Source of the DNA: Oscillospiraceae bacterium MB08-C2-2
Lineage (GTDB): Bacteria; Bacillota; Clostridia; Oscillospirales; Ruminococcaceae
Length of the DNA: 64,000 nt
Assembly: GCA_035621215.1 (NCBI GenBank)
Contig: CP141729.1
Coordinates: forward strand, 2,378,944 to 2,442,943
Direction: 5' to 3'
Position numbers and translations under genes: made by a program. The notes beneath the pieces are model-generated. The model was not told the origin of the DNA and searched no databases. It saw only the letters and a list, made by a program, of their open reading frames with translations. How positions within the stretch are numbered: the stretch's first letter is position 1; every line of letters begins with the position of its first letter. Below, piece after piece: positions 24,006 through 32,789 of the stretch.

Positions 24006-25943
24006 TTGCCCGTATCCAAAGTCGACCTGCAAGCCCGTGGATGGGAGCAGGCGGATATTATATGCATAACGGGGGATGCCCTTGTGGATCATCCCTCTTT
24101 TGGAATTGCCATTGTGGGCAGGCTTCTGGAAGCCATGGGCCTGCGGGTGGGGATCATCTCCCAGCCCAAGAGCGAAAAAGATTACCGCAAGTTAGGCACA
24201 CCTGCTCTTGGCTTTTTTGTCACCAGCGGCAACATCGATTCCATGGTTTCCCACTATACAGCGGCCAAGCGCCGCCGTTCCGATGATCCTTACACCCCCG
24301 GCAACAAGGCTGGTTCCCGGCCCGACCGGGCGGTGATTGTTTACAGCCAGAAGCTGCGGGAGCTGTTTGGGGAAATCCCCATTATCATCGGAGGACTTGA
24401 GGCCTCCTTTCGCCGCTTTGCCCACTATGATTACTGGGACGATGCGGTTCGCCCTTCCATTCTGCCGGATAGCGGCGCTGATTTGCTGGTTTATGGCATG
24501 GGCGAATACCAAACCCGGGAGATTGCCCGCCGCCTGCGTGCGGGGGAACCGATCTCCACCATGACCGATATCCGGGGAACCTGCTTCTTGACTGAGAACC
24601 CTGCTCTTTTGCCTGCCGGCGCTGTTAGCTGTGCCTCCTTTGATAAGGTGCGGGAGGATAAGAAAACCTACGCCCGGGCCTATGCCATGCAGATGGAGGA
24701 GCAGGATCACATCACCGGGCGGGCTATTGTTCAAAAGCACGGCAGAGCTTTTTTGGTGCAGAATCCCCCTATGGAGCCTGTTGAAGGGGAGGAGCTGGAC
24801 GATGTGTTCCGCCTGCCCTTTACCCGCAGTGTCTACCCCATGCATGAAAGCAAGGGCGAAGTGAAGGCCATTGAGGAAATTGAGTTTTCCATCCAGCACA
24901 ACCGGGGGTGCTTTGGAAACTGCAACTTCTGCTCCATCGCCTTCCATCAGGGGCGGGTAGTTTCTGCCCGCAGCCGCCAGTCGGTTCTGGAAGAAGCCAA
25001 GCGGATGATCAAAAGCCCCCGATTCAAGGGCTATATTCACGATGTGGGAGGAGCCACCGCCAATTTCCGGGGGCCTTCCTGCGATAAGCAGAGAAAGCAC
25101 GGCATGTGCAAAAACCGCAAATGCTTGGCCCCTACCCCTTGCCCCAACCTGAAGGTGGATCACACCGAATACCGGGAGATGCTGGAGGAGCTGCGCCATT
25201 TGCCGGGGGTGAAGCGGGTGTTTGTTCGCTCAGGGCTGCGGTTTGACTACATCAATGCGGATCCTGACGAACGGTTTTTTACCCAGCTGGTCAAGCATCA
25301 CATCAGCGGGCAGCTCAAGGTTGCTCCCGAGCATTGCAGTGCGGCTGTGCTGGATAAAATGGGCAAGCCCCACATTAGCGCCTATGAAAAGTTTTCGAAA
25401 ACCTTTTATTCCACCACCAAAAAGGTGGGCAAGGAGCAGTACCTAGTGCCCTATCTCATGTCCTCCCATCCGGGGAGCACCCTGCGGGATGCGGTGGAGC
25501 TGGCGGTGTTCCTAAAACGAAACAACATCCGCCCGGAACAGGTGCAGGATTTTTACCCCACGCCGGGGACCGCCTCCACCTGTATGTTTTATACCGGGCT
25601 TGATCCTTTCACCATGGAGCCTGTCTATGTCCCCCGCACACCCGAGGAAAAGGCCATGCAGCGGGCGCTGCTGCAATACTATAGGCCAGAAAACCGCTCG
25701 GTGATCATCAAGGCGCTGATTAAAGCAGGCCGGGCCGATTTGGTGGGAACCGGCAAAAACTGCTTGGTGCCGCCGGATAAAAGCTTTCGAGAGCGCCAAA
25801 ATCGGCAGGAGCAGGCTCACTCTGGCCGCAGAGGTGGCCAAACAGGCGGCAAGGGGGCAAATTCGTTTGCACATACCCGAGGCTCCTCGGGTGCCAACCC
25901 CCGTAATAAAGGGGCGAAAGCTCCTAAAAGGAAAGGCAGATAA
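24006..25943 (+). CDS. YgiQ-family radical SAM protein
   Basis: A 645-residue YgiQ-type radical SAM protein with unknown substrate. The 4Fe-4S motif is visible as CFGNCNFCS, preceded by the N-terminal domain beginning ITGDALVDHPSFGIAIVGRLLE and followed by PYLMSSHPGSTL. The C-terminal 60 residues are basic and Gly/Gln-rich. The start is unclear: TTG at 24006 is conventional, but the frame stays open upstream and GGAAGGAGCGG at 23977-23987 is better spaced to CTG at 23994, giving a start LSDFLPVSKVDL like family members. It is followed after 5 bases by the metallohydrolase gene. Confidence 0.93.
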   Translation: MPVSKVDLQARGWEQADIICITGDALVDHPSFGIAIVGRLLEAMGLRVGIISQPKSEKDYRKLGTPALGFFVTSGNIDSMVSHYTAAKRRRSDDPYTPGNKAGSRPDRAVIVYSQKLRELFGEIPIIIGGLEASFRRFAHYDYWDDAVRPSILPDSGADLLVYGMGEYQTREIARRLRAGEPISTMTDIRGTCFLTENPALLPAGAVSCASFDKVREDKKTYARAYAMQMEEQDHITGRAIVQKHGRAFLVQNPPMEPVEGEELDDVFRLPFTRSVYPMHESKGEVKAIEEIEFSIQHNRGCFGNCNFCSIAFHQGRVVSARSRQSVLEEAKRMIKSPRFKGYIHDVGGATANFRGPSCDKQRKHGMCKNRKCLAPTPCPNLKVDHTEYREMLEELRHLPGVKRVFVRSGLRFDYINADPDERFFTQLVKHHISGQLKVAPEHCSAAVLDKMGKPHISAYEKFSKTFYSTTKKVGKEQYLVPYLMSSHPGSTLRDAVELAVFLKRNNIRPEQVQDFYPTPGTASTCMFYTGLDPFTMEPVYVPRTPEEKAMQRALLQYYRPENRSVIIKALIKAGRADLVGTGKNCLVPPDKSFRERQNRQEQAHSGRRGGQTGGKGANSFAHTRGSSGANPRNKGAKAPKRKGR

Positions 25944-25948
25944 GAAGG

Positions 25949-26959
25949 GTGGCAAAAGGCAGAAATAAAAGACAGCTGCGCCGCAGTTGGATTGTCATAC
26001 TGCTGGTATCGGTGGTGGTGGGCTTTTGTGTGCTTTCCACCATGCAAAACCGGGACAATCTGGAAATCGGCCTGCCGGAGCTGGAAAGCAAGGCGGCAGC
26101 CCGAGTGAGCAGCTTTTTCAGCTATTTTATCGATACCTCCCAAGCCCCGCAGACAGAAAAAGAAAGCCCTCTGGCGGTGTTTTCCTCCAAAGGGAATCTG
26201 AGCGTGCATTTTATCGATGTGGGGCAGGGCAAGGCGATTTTGATACAGGCACCGGACAAAACGGTGCTCATTGATGGCGGGGATAATGCCACCGCCAAAG
26301 AGCTGGTGCGCTATCTCAAGGATGCGGGGGCAGGCAGCATTGATCTGTGCATTCCCACCCATGCCCATGCCGATCACATCGGCGGATTGGATGTGGTGAT
26401 GGATGATCTCAAGGTGAAATCGGTGGTGATGACCGATCTGCCCCACGAGCTGGTTCCCACCTCGGCCTCCTATACAGATTTTTTGCTGGCCATTGCGAAA
26501 AACTCGGTGACTGTCGAGGAATTCAAAGCGGGCAAAAGCTACGATCTGGGCGGGGGTGCAACCCTGACTCTGCTGGCTCCCTTGGGGGAATACAGCGATC
26601 TCAACGATATGTCCATCGTCAGTCGGCTGGATTATCGAGATACATCCTTTTTGTTTACAGGAGATGCCTCCGGGCCATCGGAGCTGGATTTGATCGAGAG
26701 CCGGGCTGATCTTTCAGCGGATGTGCTGGATGTGGGGCACCACGGCAGCAGAAGCTCCACCACACAGGCTTTTCTGGATCAGGTGAATCCTTCCATCGCT
26801 GTCCTTTCCTGTGGGCTGGACAATTCCTATAAGCACCCCCACAAGGAGGTGCTGGAACGTCTTGGTGGGCAGGGTGCCCAGATATACCGCACCGATTTGC
26901 AGGGAACCATTGTGATGCGCTCCGATGGCTCACAGCTTTCGGTTTCAGCGGCAGCATAA
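25949..26959 (+). CDS. ComEC/Rec2-like metallo-beta-lactamase-fold hydrolase, membrane-anchored
   Basis: A 336-residue protein with one N-terminal membrane segment (about residues 13-32) and an extracytoplasmic metallo-beta-lactamase-fold domain. The metal ligands are visible in THAHADHIGG, in FLFTGDASG and in DVGHHGSRSST, the typical arrangement of ComEC C-terminal-like stand-alone hydrolases. Start is GTG 5 bases after ygiQ, so the two are cotranscribed. A DUF3006 gene follows, a frequent partner in Firmicutes. The substrate is unknown; nucleic acid is suggested by the ComEC relation. Confidence 0.9.
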   Translation: MAKGRNKRQLRRSWIVILLVSVVVGFCVLSTMQNRDNLEIGLPELESKAAARVSSFFSYFIDTSQAPQTEKESPLAVFSSKGNLSVHFIDVGQGKAILIQAPDKTVLIDGGDNATAKELVRYLKDAGAGSIDLCIPTHAHADHIGGLDVVMDDLKVKSVVMTDLPHELVPTSASYTDFLLAIAKNSVTVEEFKAGKSYDLGGGATLTLLAPLGEYSDLNDMSIVSRLDYRDTSFLFTGDASGPSELDLIESRADLSADVLDVGHHGSRSSTTQAFLDQVNPSIAVLSCGLDNSYKHPHKEVLERLGGQGAQIYRTDLQGTIVMRSDGSQLSVSAAA

Positions 26960-26971
26960 GGAGGGTGAGCA

Positions 26972-27199
26972 ATGAAGGGCTACTGTATTTTGCGCCTGAC
27001 TCCCGAAACGGTCTTGCTGGAGGATGCCCAGCGGCAGAGGCTGGAGATTACCCCGGATCGCCTCCCCTCAGGGAGCAGGGAAGGCGATTGGATTCTGCTG
27101 GGAGAGGATGGCAGCGTTTCCCCTGACCCGGAGGAGACACAGCGCAGGCGCAGCCTCAACAGACGGCTGCTGGATGGACTGCTGGGAAAGAATAAATAA
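26972..27199 (+). CDS. DUF3006 protein
   Basis: A 75-residue small protein with the DUF3006 layout: N-terminal beta-strands with RLTPETVLLED, then LPSGSREGDWILLGEDG and a basic RRRSLNRRLLDGLLG tail. AAGGAGGGTGAGCA precedes the ATG. It lies 12 bases after the metallohydrolase gene, the association typical of the family, and likely modulates it, though this has not been shown. It looks like the last gene of the ygiQ-led operon. Confidence 0.8.
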   Translation: MKGYCILRLTPETVLLEDAQRQRLEITPDRLPSGSREGDWILLGEDGSVSPDPEETQRRRSLNRRLLDGLLGKNK

Positions 27200-27521
27200 G
27201 AAAAGCGAAAGATTTTCTGCGGGTGGCAAGGTGTTCCGGCAGCTTTTGCGGCTTATCATCACACAGAAGCCGTGCTTGGTGGGATACCCGATAAAGTAGG
27301 GTGTAACTTTTAGAGTTCTTATCATAGAAACTGCCTGTATCTTGTCTGCATGGCTGCCACGCTTCTCCTCACTGATGTGTAATCGCCCAAATAATACGAC
27401 ATAAAGAGGGAACACAGCTATAAAACCTGTGTAAAATCAAGGTCAAACCTTATGAAAATCAGGATGTTGCTATGCCGCCCGCAGGCTTTTATAAAAAGGT
27501 AAAAGGTTTTTGAAAAGGGTG
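27200..27521. other. Intergenic region without recognised gene
   Basis: About 320 bases between DUF3006 and the tRNA promoter. I see no open frame with a ribosome binding site and no clear terminator. The tail is A/G-rich before the TTGACT at 27522. Confidence 0.5.
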
Positions 27522-27550
27522 TTGACTCAGCATAACGGATATGCTATAAT
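27522..27550 (+). promoter_or_regulatory. tRNA promoter
   Basis: TTGACT (27522-27527), 17 bases, TATAAT (27545-27550), 28 bases before the first tRNA. Confidence 0.85.
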
Positions 27551-27578
27551 ATCAAAGTCACCTGACTGGAGGACATAT

Positions 27579-27654
27579 GCTGGTGTAGCTCAGTTGGTAG
27601 AGCAGCTGATTTGTAATCAGCAGGTCGGGGGTTCAAATCCGTCCACCAGCTCCA
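27579..27654 (+). tRNA. tRNA-Thr (TGT)
   Basis: The acceptor stem GCTGGTG pairs with CACCAGC, then T and encoded CCA. The anticodon loop in CTGATTTGTAATCAG gives anticodon TGT, decoding ACA threonine codons. The T arm contains GGGTTCAAATCC. Confidence 0.97.
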
Positions 27655-27745
27655 CTTTTTATTTGGCTTAAAATGAGGATGGAACTTGAGCGGACAAGCG
27701 CTGTGTAAGACCCATTAAGCGTTTAGGCTGAAAAAAACTGAATAT

Positions 27746-27830
27746 GGGAGATTTCCCGAGTGGCCAAAGGGATCAGACTGTAAATCTGACGGCTCCGCCT
27801 TCGGTGGTTCGAATCCACCATCTCCCACCA
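27746..27830 (+). tRNA. tRNA-Tyr (GTA)
   Basis: The acceptor stem GGGAGAT pairs with ATCTCCC, with encoded A and CCA. Anticodon GTA is in CAGACTGTAAATCTG. The long variable arm GGCTCCGCCTTC marks a class II tRNA, as expected for bacterial tRNA-Tyr. It shares the transcript with tRNA-Thr. Confidence 0.97.
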
Positions 27831-27831
27831 A

Positions 27832-27873
27832 AACAGGACTAACTTTATGTTTGTCCTGTTTTTTTGTTTTTTA
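27832..27873 (+). terminator. Intrinsic terminator after tRNA operon
   Basis: AACAGGAC pairs with GTCCTGTT (27832-27860), followed by a long T run. Confidence 0.9.
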
Positions 27874-28049
27874 ATATACGGATATTTCGGTGTAGGGGGA
27901 ACCTACGGCAGAGCCGACACCCTTGACTTTTAAAAGGTTATTCTATATGCTGAAACAGAAAATACAATTGCTTATTCGTATGTTCTTGTTTGATGCATTA
28001 TCCGAGTGGTTCGCTCTTAATTAACAGCATAAGAAAGGAAGAAAGCAAC

Positions 28050-29213
28050 ATGCAGAATTTTGAGTTTCAAAATGCAACCAAGCTTGTTTTCGGCCGCAAT
28101 GCCGAAGAAGAGGCCGGAGCTTGCTCCAAGGAGTTTGGCACCCGGGTGCTGCTGCATTATGGCGGCGGCTCCATCAAAAGGAGCGGGCTTTATGACCGTG
28201 TTCTTGCTTCTCTCAAGGCCGAGGGGCTGGAGGTTCTGGAGCTGGGCGGCGTAGCGGCCAATCCTTTGCTTTCTAAGGTTGAGGAGGGAATCGCCCTCTG
28301 TAAAAAGGAGAAGATTGACTTTATTCTGGCGGTAGGCGGCGGCAGTGTAATCGATTCGGCCAAGGGAATCGCTGCTGGTGCTATGCTGGATGAGCCTATC
28401 TGGGATTACTACATAGAGGGCAAGCCGGTTAGCAAGGCGCTGCCCATCGGTGTGGTGCTGACCATTCCTGCCGCTGGCTCCGAATCCTCCAACGGCTCGG
28501 TGATTACCCACGATGAAACCCAGTATAAGCGCTACATCAGCTACCCGGTTCTGAAAGCCAAATTTGCCCTGATGAACCCGGAGCTGACCTTTACTTTAAG
28601 CCCTTACCAGACCGCCTGCGGCTGTGCGGATATTTTTGCCCACCTGCTGGAGCGGTATTTTGCCCCCGAGGATCATGTGGAGCTCACCGACCGGTATATT
28701 GAATCCACCATGAAGGTGGTGCTGGGCAACCTGCCGGTGGTGCTGGAACAGCCGGAAAACTACGATGCCCGGGCCGAGCTGATGTTTGCAGGCACCCTGG
28801 CCCACAACGGCCTGCTCAACTGCGGGCGCACCGGCGACTGGGGCAGCCACGACATTGAGCACGAGCTGAGCGGCCTTTATAACATCGCCCATGGAGCGGG
28901 GCTTTCTATCATCTTTCCGGCATGGATGAAGTATATGGTGAAGGAAGCACCGGAGAAATTTGCCCAGTTTGCCCGGCGTGTATTTGGCATTGACGATGCC
29001 GGCAGCAACGAGGAGATCGCCCACAAAGGAATTGCAAAGCTGGAGGATTTCTTCCGCAGCGTGGGGCTTCCTGTTCGATTCTCTGAGGCTGACCTTCCTG
29101 CCGATCAGCTTGAATTGATGGCTGAAAAGGCCGTATTCAACCGGGGAACTGTCGGGAATTTGAAACCTCTTGGCAAAGAGGATATTGTGGCCATCTATAA
29201 GCTGGCTCTGTAG
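28050..29213 (+). CDS. Iron-containing alcohol dehydrogenase
   Basis: A 387-residue group III alcohol dehydrogenase, close in pattern to NAD(P)H butanol dehydrogenases (BdhA/YqhD). The dinucleotide-binding GGGSVIDSAKGIA (residues 95-108) and metal-site histidines in ADIFAHLLERYF and HDIEHELSGLYNIAHGAGL are visible. It would reduce aldehydes to alcohols in fermentation. The ATG at 28050 follows AGAAAGGAAGAAAGC; an earlier in-frame start at 27990 lacks a site. A terminator at 29251 closes the gene. The substrate cannot be told from sequence. Confidence 0.93.
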   Translation: MQNFEFQNATKLVFGRNAEEEAGACSKEFGTRVLLHYGGGSIKRSGLYDRVLASLKAEGLEVLELGGVAANPLLSKVEEGIALCKKEKIDFILAVGGGSVIDSAKGIAAGAMLDEPIWDYYIEGKPVSKALPIGVVLTIPAAGSESSNGSVITHDETQYKRYISYPVLKAKFALMNPELTFTLSPYQTACGCADIFAHLLERYFAPEDHVELTDRYIESTMKVVLGNLPVVLEQPENYDARAELMFAGTLAHNGLLNCGRTGDWGSHDIEHELSGLYNIAHGAGLSIIFPAWMKYMVKEAPEKFAQFARRVFGIDDAGSNEEIAHKGIAKLEDFFRSVGLPVRFSEADLPADQLELMAEKAVFNRGTVGNLKPLGKEDIVAIYKLAL

Positions 29214-29250
29214 CATCAAGTCTTTTACACAGCAAACCGATATCTATAAG

Positions 29251-29302
29251 ACAAGAGCCGTTCCCTTATCCACAAGCGTGGAGGGAACGGCTCTTGTTTT
29301 AT
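29251..29302. terminator. Bidirectional terminator
   Basis: ACAAGAGCCGTTCCC pairs with GGGAACGGCTCTTGT around an 18-base loop, followed by TTTTATG. It separates the alcohol dehydrogenase gene from the converging pyr operon and may end both. Confidence 0.9.
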
Positions 29303-29327
29303 GTGGGAAGGGCTTCTGGGAACTTGC

Positions 29328-29912
29328 CTATTTGGGCATGGGGAGCTTGCGGCTGCCGGGCTTGACAATGGGGGTTCCCTTTTCGCAGATGGGGCAGGCA
29401 TCTGCCTCAAAGGTCTGCACCGAAAGGGTGGTGGCCGCATAAACGGGGAAGGGCAGCTGGATATCGGGCGTGCGGCGGTCCACTAAGGCGGTGAGGCCGA
29501 TCACCTTGGCTCCGGCGGCTTCGATAACCGCCACGGTTTCAAGGGTAGATTTGCCGGTGGTGATGACATCCTCGCTGATGAGCACACGATCCTCGGGGCT
29601 GAGGTGGAAGCCCCTGCGCAGGGTCATTTCACCGTTTTCACGCTCAGTGAAGATACCGTTTACCCCAAGCTGGCGTGCCAGCTCATAGGCTACCACAACG
29701 CCGCCCATGGCCGGGCCCACCACAACAGTGGGGGCAAGATCCTTGACCTGATCGGCGATTTCCTTGACCACCACAGCGGCCTTATCGGGGTGCTGGAGCA
29801 AAAGGGCGCACTGGCAATAGCGGTCACTGTGCTTGCCGCTGGTCAGCAAGAAATGCCCCTCCAGCAGACTGCCGCATTCCTTGAATATTTCTAAAACAGC
29901 TTTGTTTTCCAT
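29328..29912 (-). CDS. pyrE: Orotate phosphoribosyltransferase
   Basis: A 194-residue PyrE, making OMP from orotate and PRPP. The PRPP-binding motif is visible as RVLISEDVITTGKST, a common variant of the consensus. The N terminus has LLEGHFLLTSGKHSDRY. It is the last gene of the minus-strand pyr cluster, 21 bases after pyrD, with a good site GAGGAGGCAACAATTT before the ATG. Confidence 0.97.
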   Translation of the reverse strand: MENKAVLEIFKECGSLLEGHFLLTSGKHSDRYCQCALLLQHPDKAAVVVKEIADQVKDLAPTVVVGPAMGGVVVAYELARQLGVNGIFTERENGEMTLRRGFHLSPEDRVLISEDVITTGKSTLETVAVIEAAGAKVIGLTALVDRRTPDIQLPFPVYAATTLSVQTFEADACPICEKGTPIVKPGSRKLPMPK

Positions 29913-29933
29913 AAATTGTTGCCTCCTCGTTTT

Positions 29934-30836
29934 TCAGTGGGCCGCTCCCCGGATTTCTTCCAGCGACTCGATTCCCAACTTATCCATCAAAGAGCTAAGC
30001 TCCTCTAAAATAACAGCCGACATATCCGGCCGAATAAAATTAGCCGTTCCAACCTGAACAGCGGTAGCACCAGCCATAATGAATTCCAGCACATCCCGCC
30101 CGGAGGCAATGCCACCCAAGCCAACGACCGGGATTTTAACTGCACCGCATACATCATAAACCATCCGTAGGGCGATGGGCCGAACAGCAGGCCCCGAAAG
30201 CCCCGCCACCACATTGCGGAAAACCGGCTTGCGCCTGTTTATATCAATGGCCATCCCTTTAAGGGTGTTGATCAGGGAGAGGCAATCCGCTCCTGCGGCT
30301 TCGCAGGCCAGCGCCATTTCCACAATATCCTCTGCATTGGGGGAAAGTTTGACCATAAGAGGCTTACTGGTAGCCTTGCGCACAGCGGCAACCACCTCGT
30401 GGGCCACAGCGGCCTTGGTTCCGAAAGCAGCTCCGCCGTGCTTAACATTGGGGCAGGATATGTTCAGTTCAATAAAATCCACTTGGGTTGCATCCAGCAG
30501 GCAGGCGCCCTCCAGATATTCTTCTAACGTGTTGCCGCCCAGATTGGCCAGCACAGCCGGCCCCAGCCCCAGCATAGCGGGCAGCTCATGCTCTATAAAA
30601 TGCGGTACCCCCGGGTTTTGCAGGCCCACGCTGTTGAGCATACCGGAGGGGGTTTCCCACATACGGTGGCCGCCATTGCCTGCCTTGGGGTGCAGTGTCA
30701 GGCCCTTGGAGGAAATGCCGCCCAGACAGCTTATATCCATATAAGGGGCGAATTCTTCGCCAAAGCCGAAGGTACCCGAAGCCATAATCAAAGGGTTTTT
30801 CAGGGGAACCCCGCACAAATCTACGTTAAGCCTCAA
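29934..30836 (-). CDS. pyrD: Dihydroorotate dehydrogenase B, catalytic subunit
   Basis: A 300-residue class 1B dihydroorotate dehydrogenase FMN subunit that works with PyrK to pass electrons to NAD. Visible motifs are [19 protein letters not shown], the catalytic-cysteine segment [12 protein letters not shown], and [19 protein letters not shown] in the phosphate site. The start is TTG at 30836 with GGGAGGAAG upstream. It overlaps the end of pyrK by 11 bases, so the two subunits are translationally coupled, matching their complex. Confidence 0.97.
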   Translation of the reverse strand: MRLNVDLCGVPLKNPLIMASGTFGFGEEFAPYMDISCLGGISSKGLTLHPKAGNGGHRMWETPSGMLNSVGLQNPGVPHFIEHELPAMLGLGPAVLANLGGNTLEEYLEGACLLDATQVDFIELNISCPNVKHGGAAFGTKAAVAHEVVAAVRKATSKPLMVKLSPNAEDIVEMALACEAAGADCLSLINTLKGMAIDINRRKPVFRNVVAGLSGPAVRPIALRMVYDVCGAVKIPVVGLGGIASGRDVLEFIMAGATAVQVGTANFIRPDMSAVILEELSSLMDKLGIESLEEIRGAAH

Positions 30837-31566
30837 AGTCGACTTCCTCCCCTAAAAACACCGGGCCATCCTTGCAGACCCGGCGGTATTTTCCATCCTT
30901 GGTTCCGCAGGTGCAGGCAAGGCAGGCCCCCACACCGCAGGCCATTTTGTTTTCCAGCGAGACATAAACGGGAACGCCAGACTTTTGCCCCAAAGCATTG
31001 ACTGCTTTCATCATGGGGGTGGGGCCGCAGCAAAGAATCGCCTCATAATCAGCTGGATCAAACAGAGCGGTTACAAAGCCCTTGGTTCCGGCTTCACCTG
31101 TTTCGGTGGCAATGGCTATCCGGCGGGTAAAAGGCTCAAACTGCTCTGTGAAGTAGGGGGTATCCCGGTAGCCCAGAAAGGCATCAGCGGTGATTCCGGC
31201 TTCCTTGAGGCGGCGGCTGAGATACACCAGCGGCGCTGTGCCGATGCCGCCTCCCACCAAAGCCACAGGCCGGGAGAAATCTATAGGAAAGGTGCCGCCG
31301 ATGGGCCCCAGCATGCCAAGAGGCTCACCGGCCTGCATTTGAGAAAGCTGGATGGTTCCTTCACCCACCAACTGATAAAGGAGGGTGGCCACCCCATCTG
31401 CCCAATCGCAGACACTAATGGCTCGGGGCAAAAGCACCCGGCTCTGGGCGGGGCGCAGCATATAAAACTGACCAGGAAGCGGCATCTCTGGGGCGGGGAG
31501 CTCCATTTTGAAAATCCCCGGGGCAAGCTGCCGGTTGGATATAATTTTTACCTGCGAATAGCTCAT
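30826..31566 (-). CDS. pyrK: Dihydroorotate dehydrogenase B, electron transfer subunit
   Basis: A 246-residue PyrK with FAD/NAD-binding ferredoxin-reductase domains and a C-terminal 2Fe-2S cluster. The cluster cysteines are in [11 protein letters not shown] with a further one in VCKDGPVF. The flavin motif RAISVCDW and the NAD-side [12 protein letters not shown] are visible. Chosen start is ATG at 31566, after AAGGAAGCCACAACC; the frame runs upstream to 31635 over the lipoprotein end. It overlaps pyrD by 11 bases. Confidence 0.96.
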   Translation of the reverse strand: MSYSQVKIISNRQLAPGIFKMELPAPEMPLPGQFYMLRPAQSRVLLPRAISVCDWADGVATLLYQLVGEGTIQLSQMQAGEPLGMLGPIGGTFPIDFSRPVALVGGGIGTAPLVYLSRRLKEAGITADAFLGYRDTPYFTEQFEPFTRRIAIATETGEAGTKGFVTALFDPADYEAILCCGPTPMMKAVNALGQKSGVPVYVSLENKMACGVGACLACTCGTKDGKYRRVCKDGPVFLGEEVDFEA

Positions 31567-31606
31567 TGGTTGTGGCTTCCTTCCTAAAGGGGATGCAGTC
31601 TTTCTG

Positions 31607-32365
31607 TCATTCCAGAGTGAACTGGGCGGATGCACCGCCTAGCCCATCCGAAAGCACAATGTGGTAAGTGCCGGGCTGGTAGTCATATTGCTCCTGAAAC
31701 AGACTAAACTCTTCTGTGTTGGTTTGGCCAGCTGGCAAAGTCACGAAAATTTCAATAACGTTGAAATCGAGGGGGATTGCTTGCCAGCTGCCGTTTACCT
31801 CCCGCTCAATGCGGTACATGTAGCCATAACCGCCCTCAACCTGAGAGGTGTTGGTGATCTTTACAGTAATGGATGGGGCATCCACGGCATAGCTGGCGGG
31901 GGAGGCCTCAACTCTATAAGCTGGCTTGGAGGATTGGGCTTGGCTGTTTGAAACAGCACTGCTGGGAGAAGCCGGCTCACTGGTTTCTTTTGGGGGCTCT
32001 GGCTCGGATTGGGAGATAGGCTCTTCATCCGGTTCCGCCTTCAAAAAAGCCTGCACATCCTCCACACGGATATCAATGCTTTCGCCCGTGCTGCGGAGCA
32101 GCACAATATGCTCGGGCGGATCGTCCATATTCTCTCCTTCAATGAACAAGGAGTATTCCGCTTCTGCCATAGGGAATTCCCAACGGTGTTTTTCGGCGCT
32201 GGCATCCTTATGGGAAAATGCCTCAAAATCCTCCCACGACAGAGCGAGAGTCATTTCAGAAAGGGAAAGAACATCCTCAAGAGCTAAGGTCTTGGATTCT
32301 GCCTTGGGGGTGCAGGAAGTCAAAGCTAAAGTCAGAACAAGAATGAGGCACAAAATACGTTGCAT
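31607..32365 (-). CDS. Lipoprotein with Ig-like domain, inside the pyr cluster
   Basis: A 252-residue exported lipoprotein: signal peptide MQRILCLILVLTLALTSC with the lipobox cysteine at residue 18, an N-terminal domain with acidic segments, a Ser/Pro/Glu-rich linker (about 120-150), and a C-terminal bacterial Ig-like domain (about 150-252) with VKITNTSQVEGGYGYMYRIE and FQEQYDYQPGTYHIVLSD. No link to pyrimidine synthesis is apparent. It lies between pyrK and a family A repeat that follows pyrF. The site AAGGAGGTTTTTAT precedes the ATG. Confidence 0.85.
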   Translation of the reverse strand: MQRILCLILVLTLALTSCTPKAESKTLALEDVLSLSEMTLALSWEDFEAFSHKDASAEKHRWEFPMAEAEYSLFIEGENMDDPPEHIVLLRSTGESIDIRVEDVQAFLKAEPDEEPISQSEPEPPKETSEPASPSSAVSNSQAQSSKPAYRVEASPASYAVDAPSITVKITNTSQVEGGYGYMYRIEREVNGSWQAIPLDFNVIEIFVTLPAGQTNTEEFSLFQEQYDYQPGTYHIVLSDGLGGASAQFTLE

Positions 32366-32439
32366 ATAAAAACCTCCTTGGTTATAGTGATGTATAAAAG
32401 AAGCATCCTTTATAAAGGTGTCCCAAAAGAGGGTTTTCC

Positions 32440-32789
32440 TTGCATCCTTTCTTTTTCAAAAAACAATGCGATTTAATTCCTCGGTCTTATCAAGCGCAGT
32501 TTCTTCACTCCCGCGCTCATGCCGCGCGGACTGGCACATCCTTTCTCCGCAATGAGAAAGGATGCAAAGAATTGCCAAGGGGCACGCCCCTTGGTACCCC
32601 CGCAGCCAAGATTCAGCAAAGCACAGTTCGTTCGGCTTCGGTCGTGCTCATGCCGCACAGGCAATTTCTTTCTTTTTGACTGAAAAAGAAAGAAATCAAA
32701 GAAAAAAATCACCTCTGGCGCTGGGCTAAGGCCTCCCCTTCGAGTGAAGAGTTTCCATTTTGGGCTGGGCCTAAGCCCCCTTTCTTTTA
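32440..32789. repeat. Family A element inside the pyr cluster
   Basis: The element contains CACTCCCGCGCTCATGCCGC, CCTTTCTC/GAGAAAGG, CCAAGGGG/CCCCTTGG and the right hairpin ATTTCTTTCTTTTT/AAAAAGAAAGAAAT (32664-32696), followed by CAAAGAAAAAAATCACC. It abuts the pyrF stop codon: the final Phe-Phe-stop of pyrF (minus strand) is the first arm of a T/A hairpin. About 200 bases match the copy at 46.9-47.1 kb closely. Confidence 0.85.
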
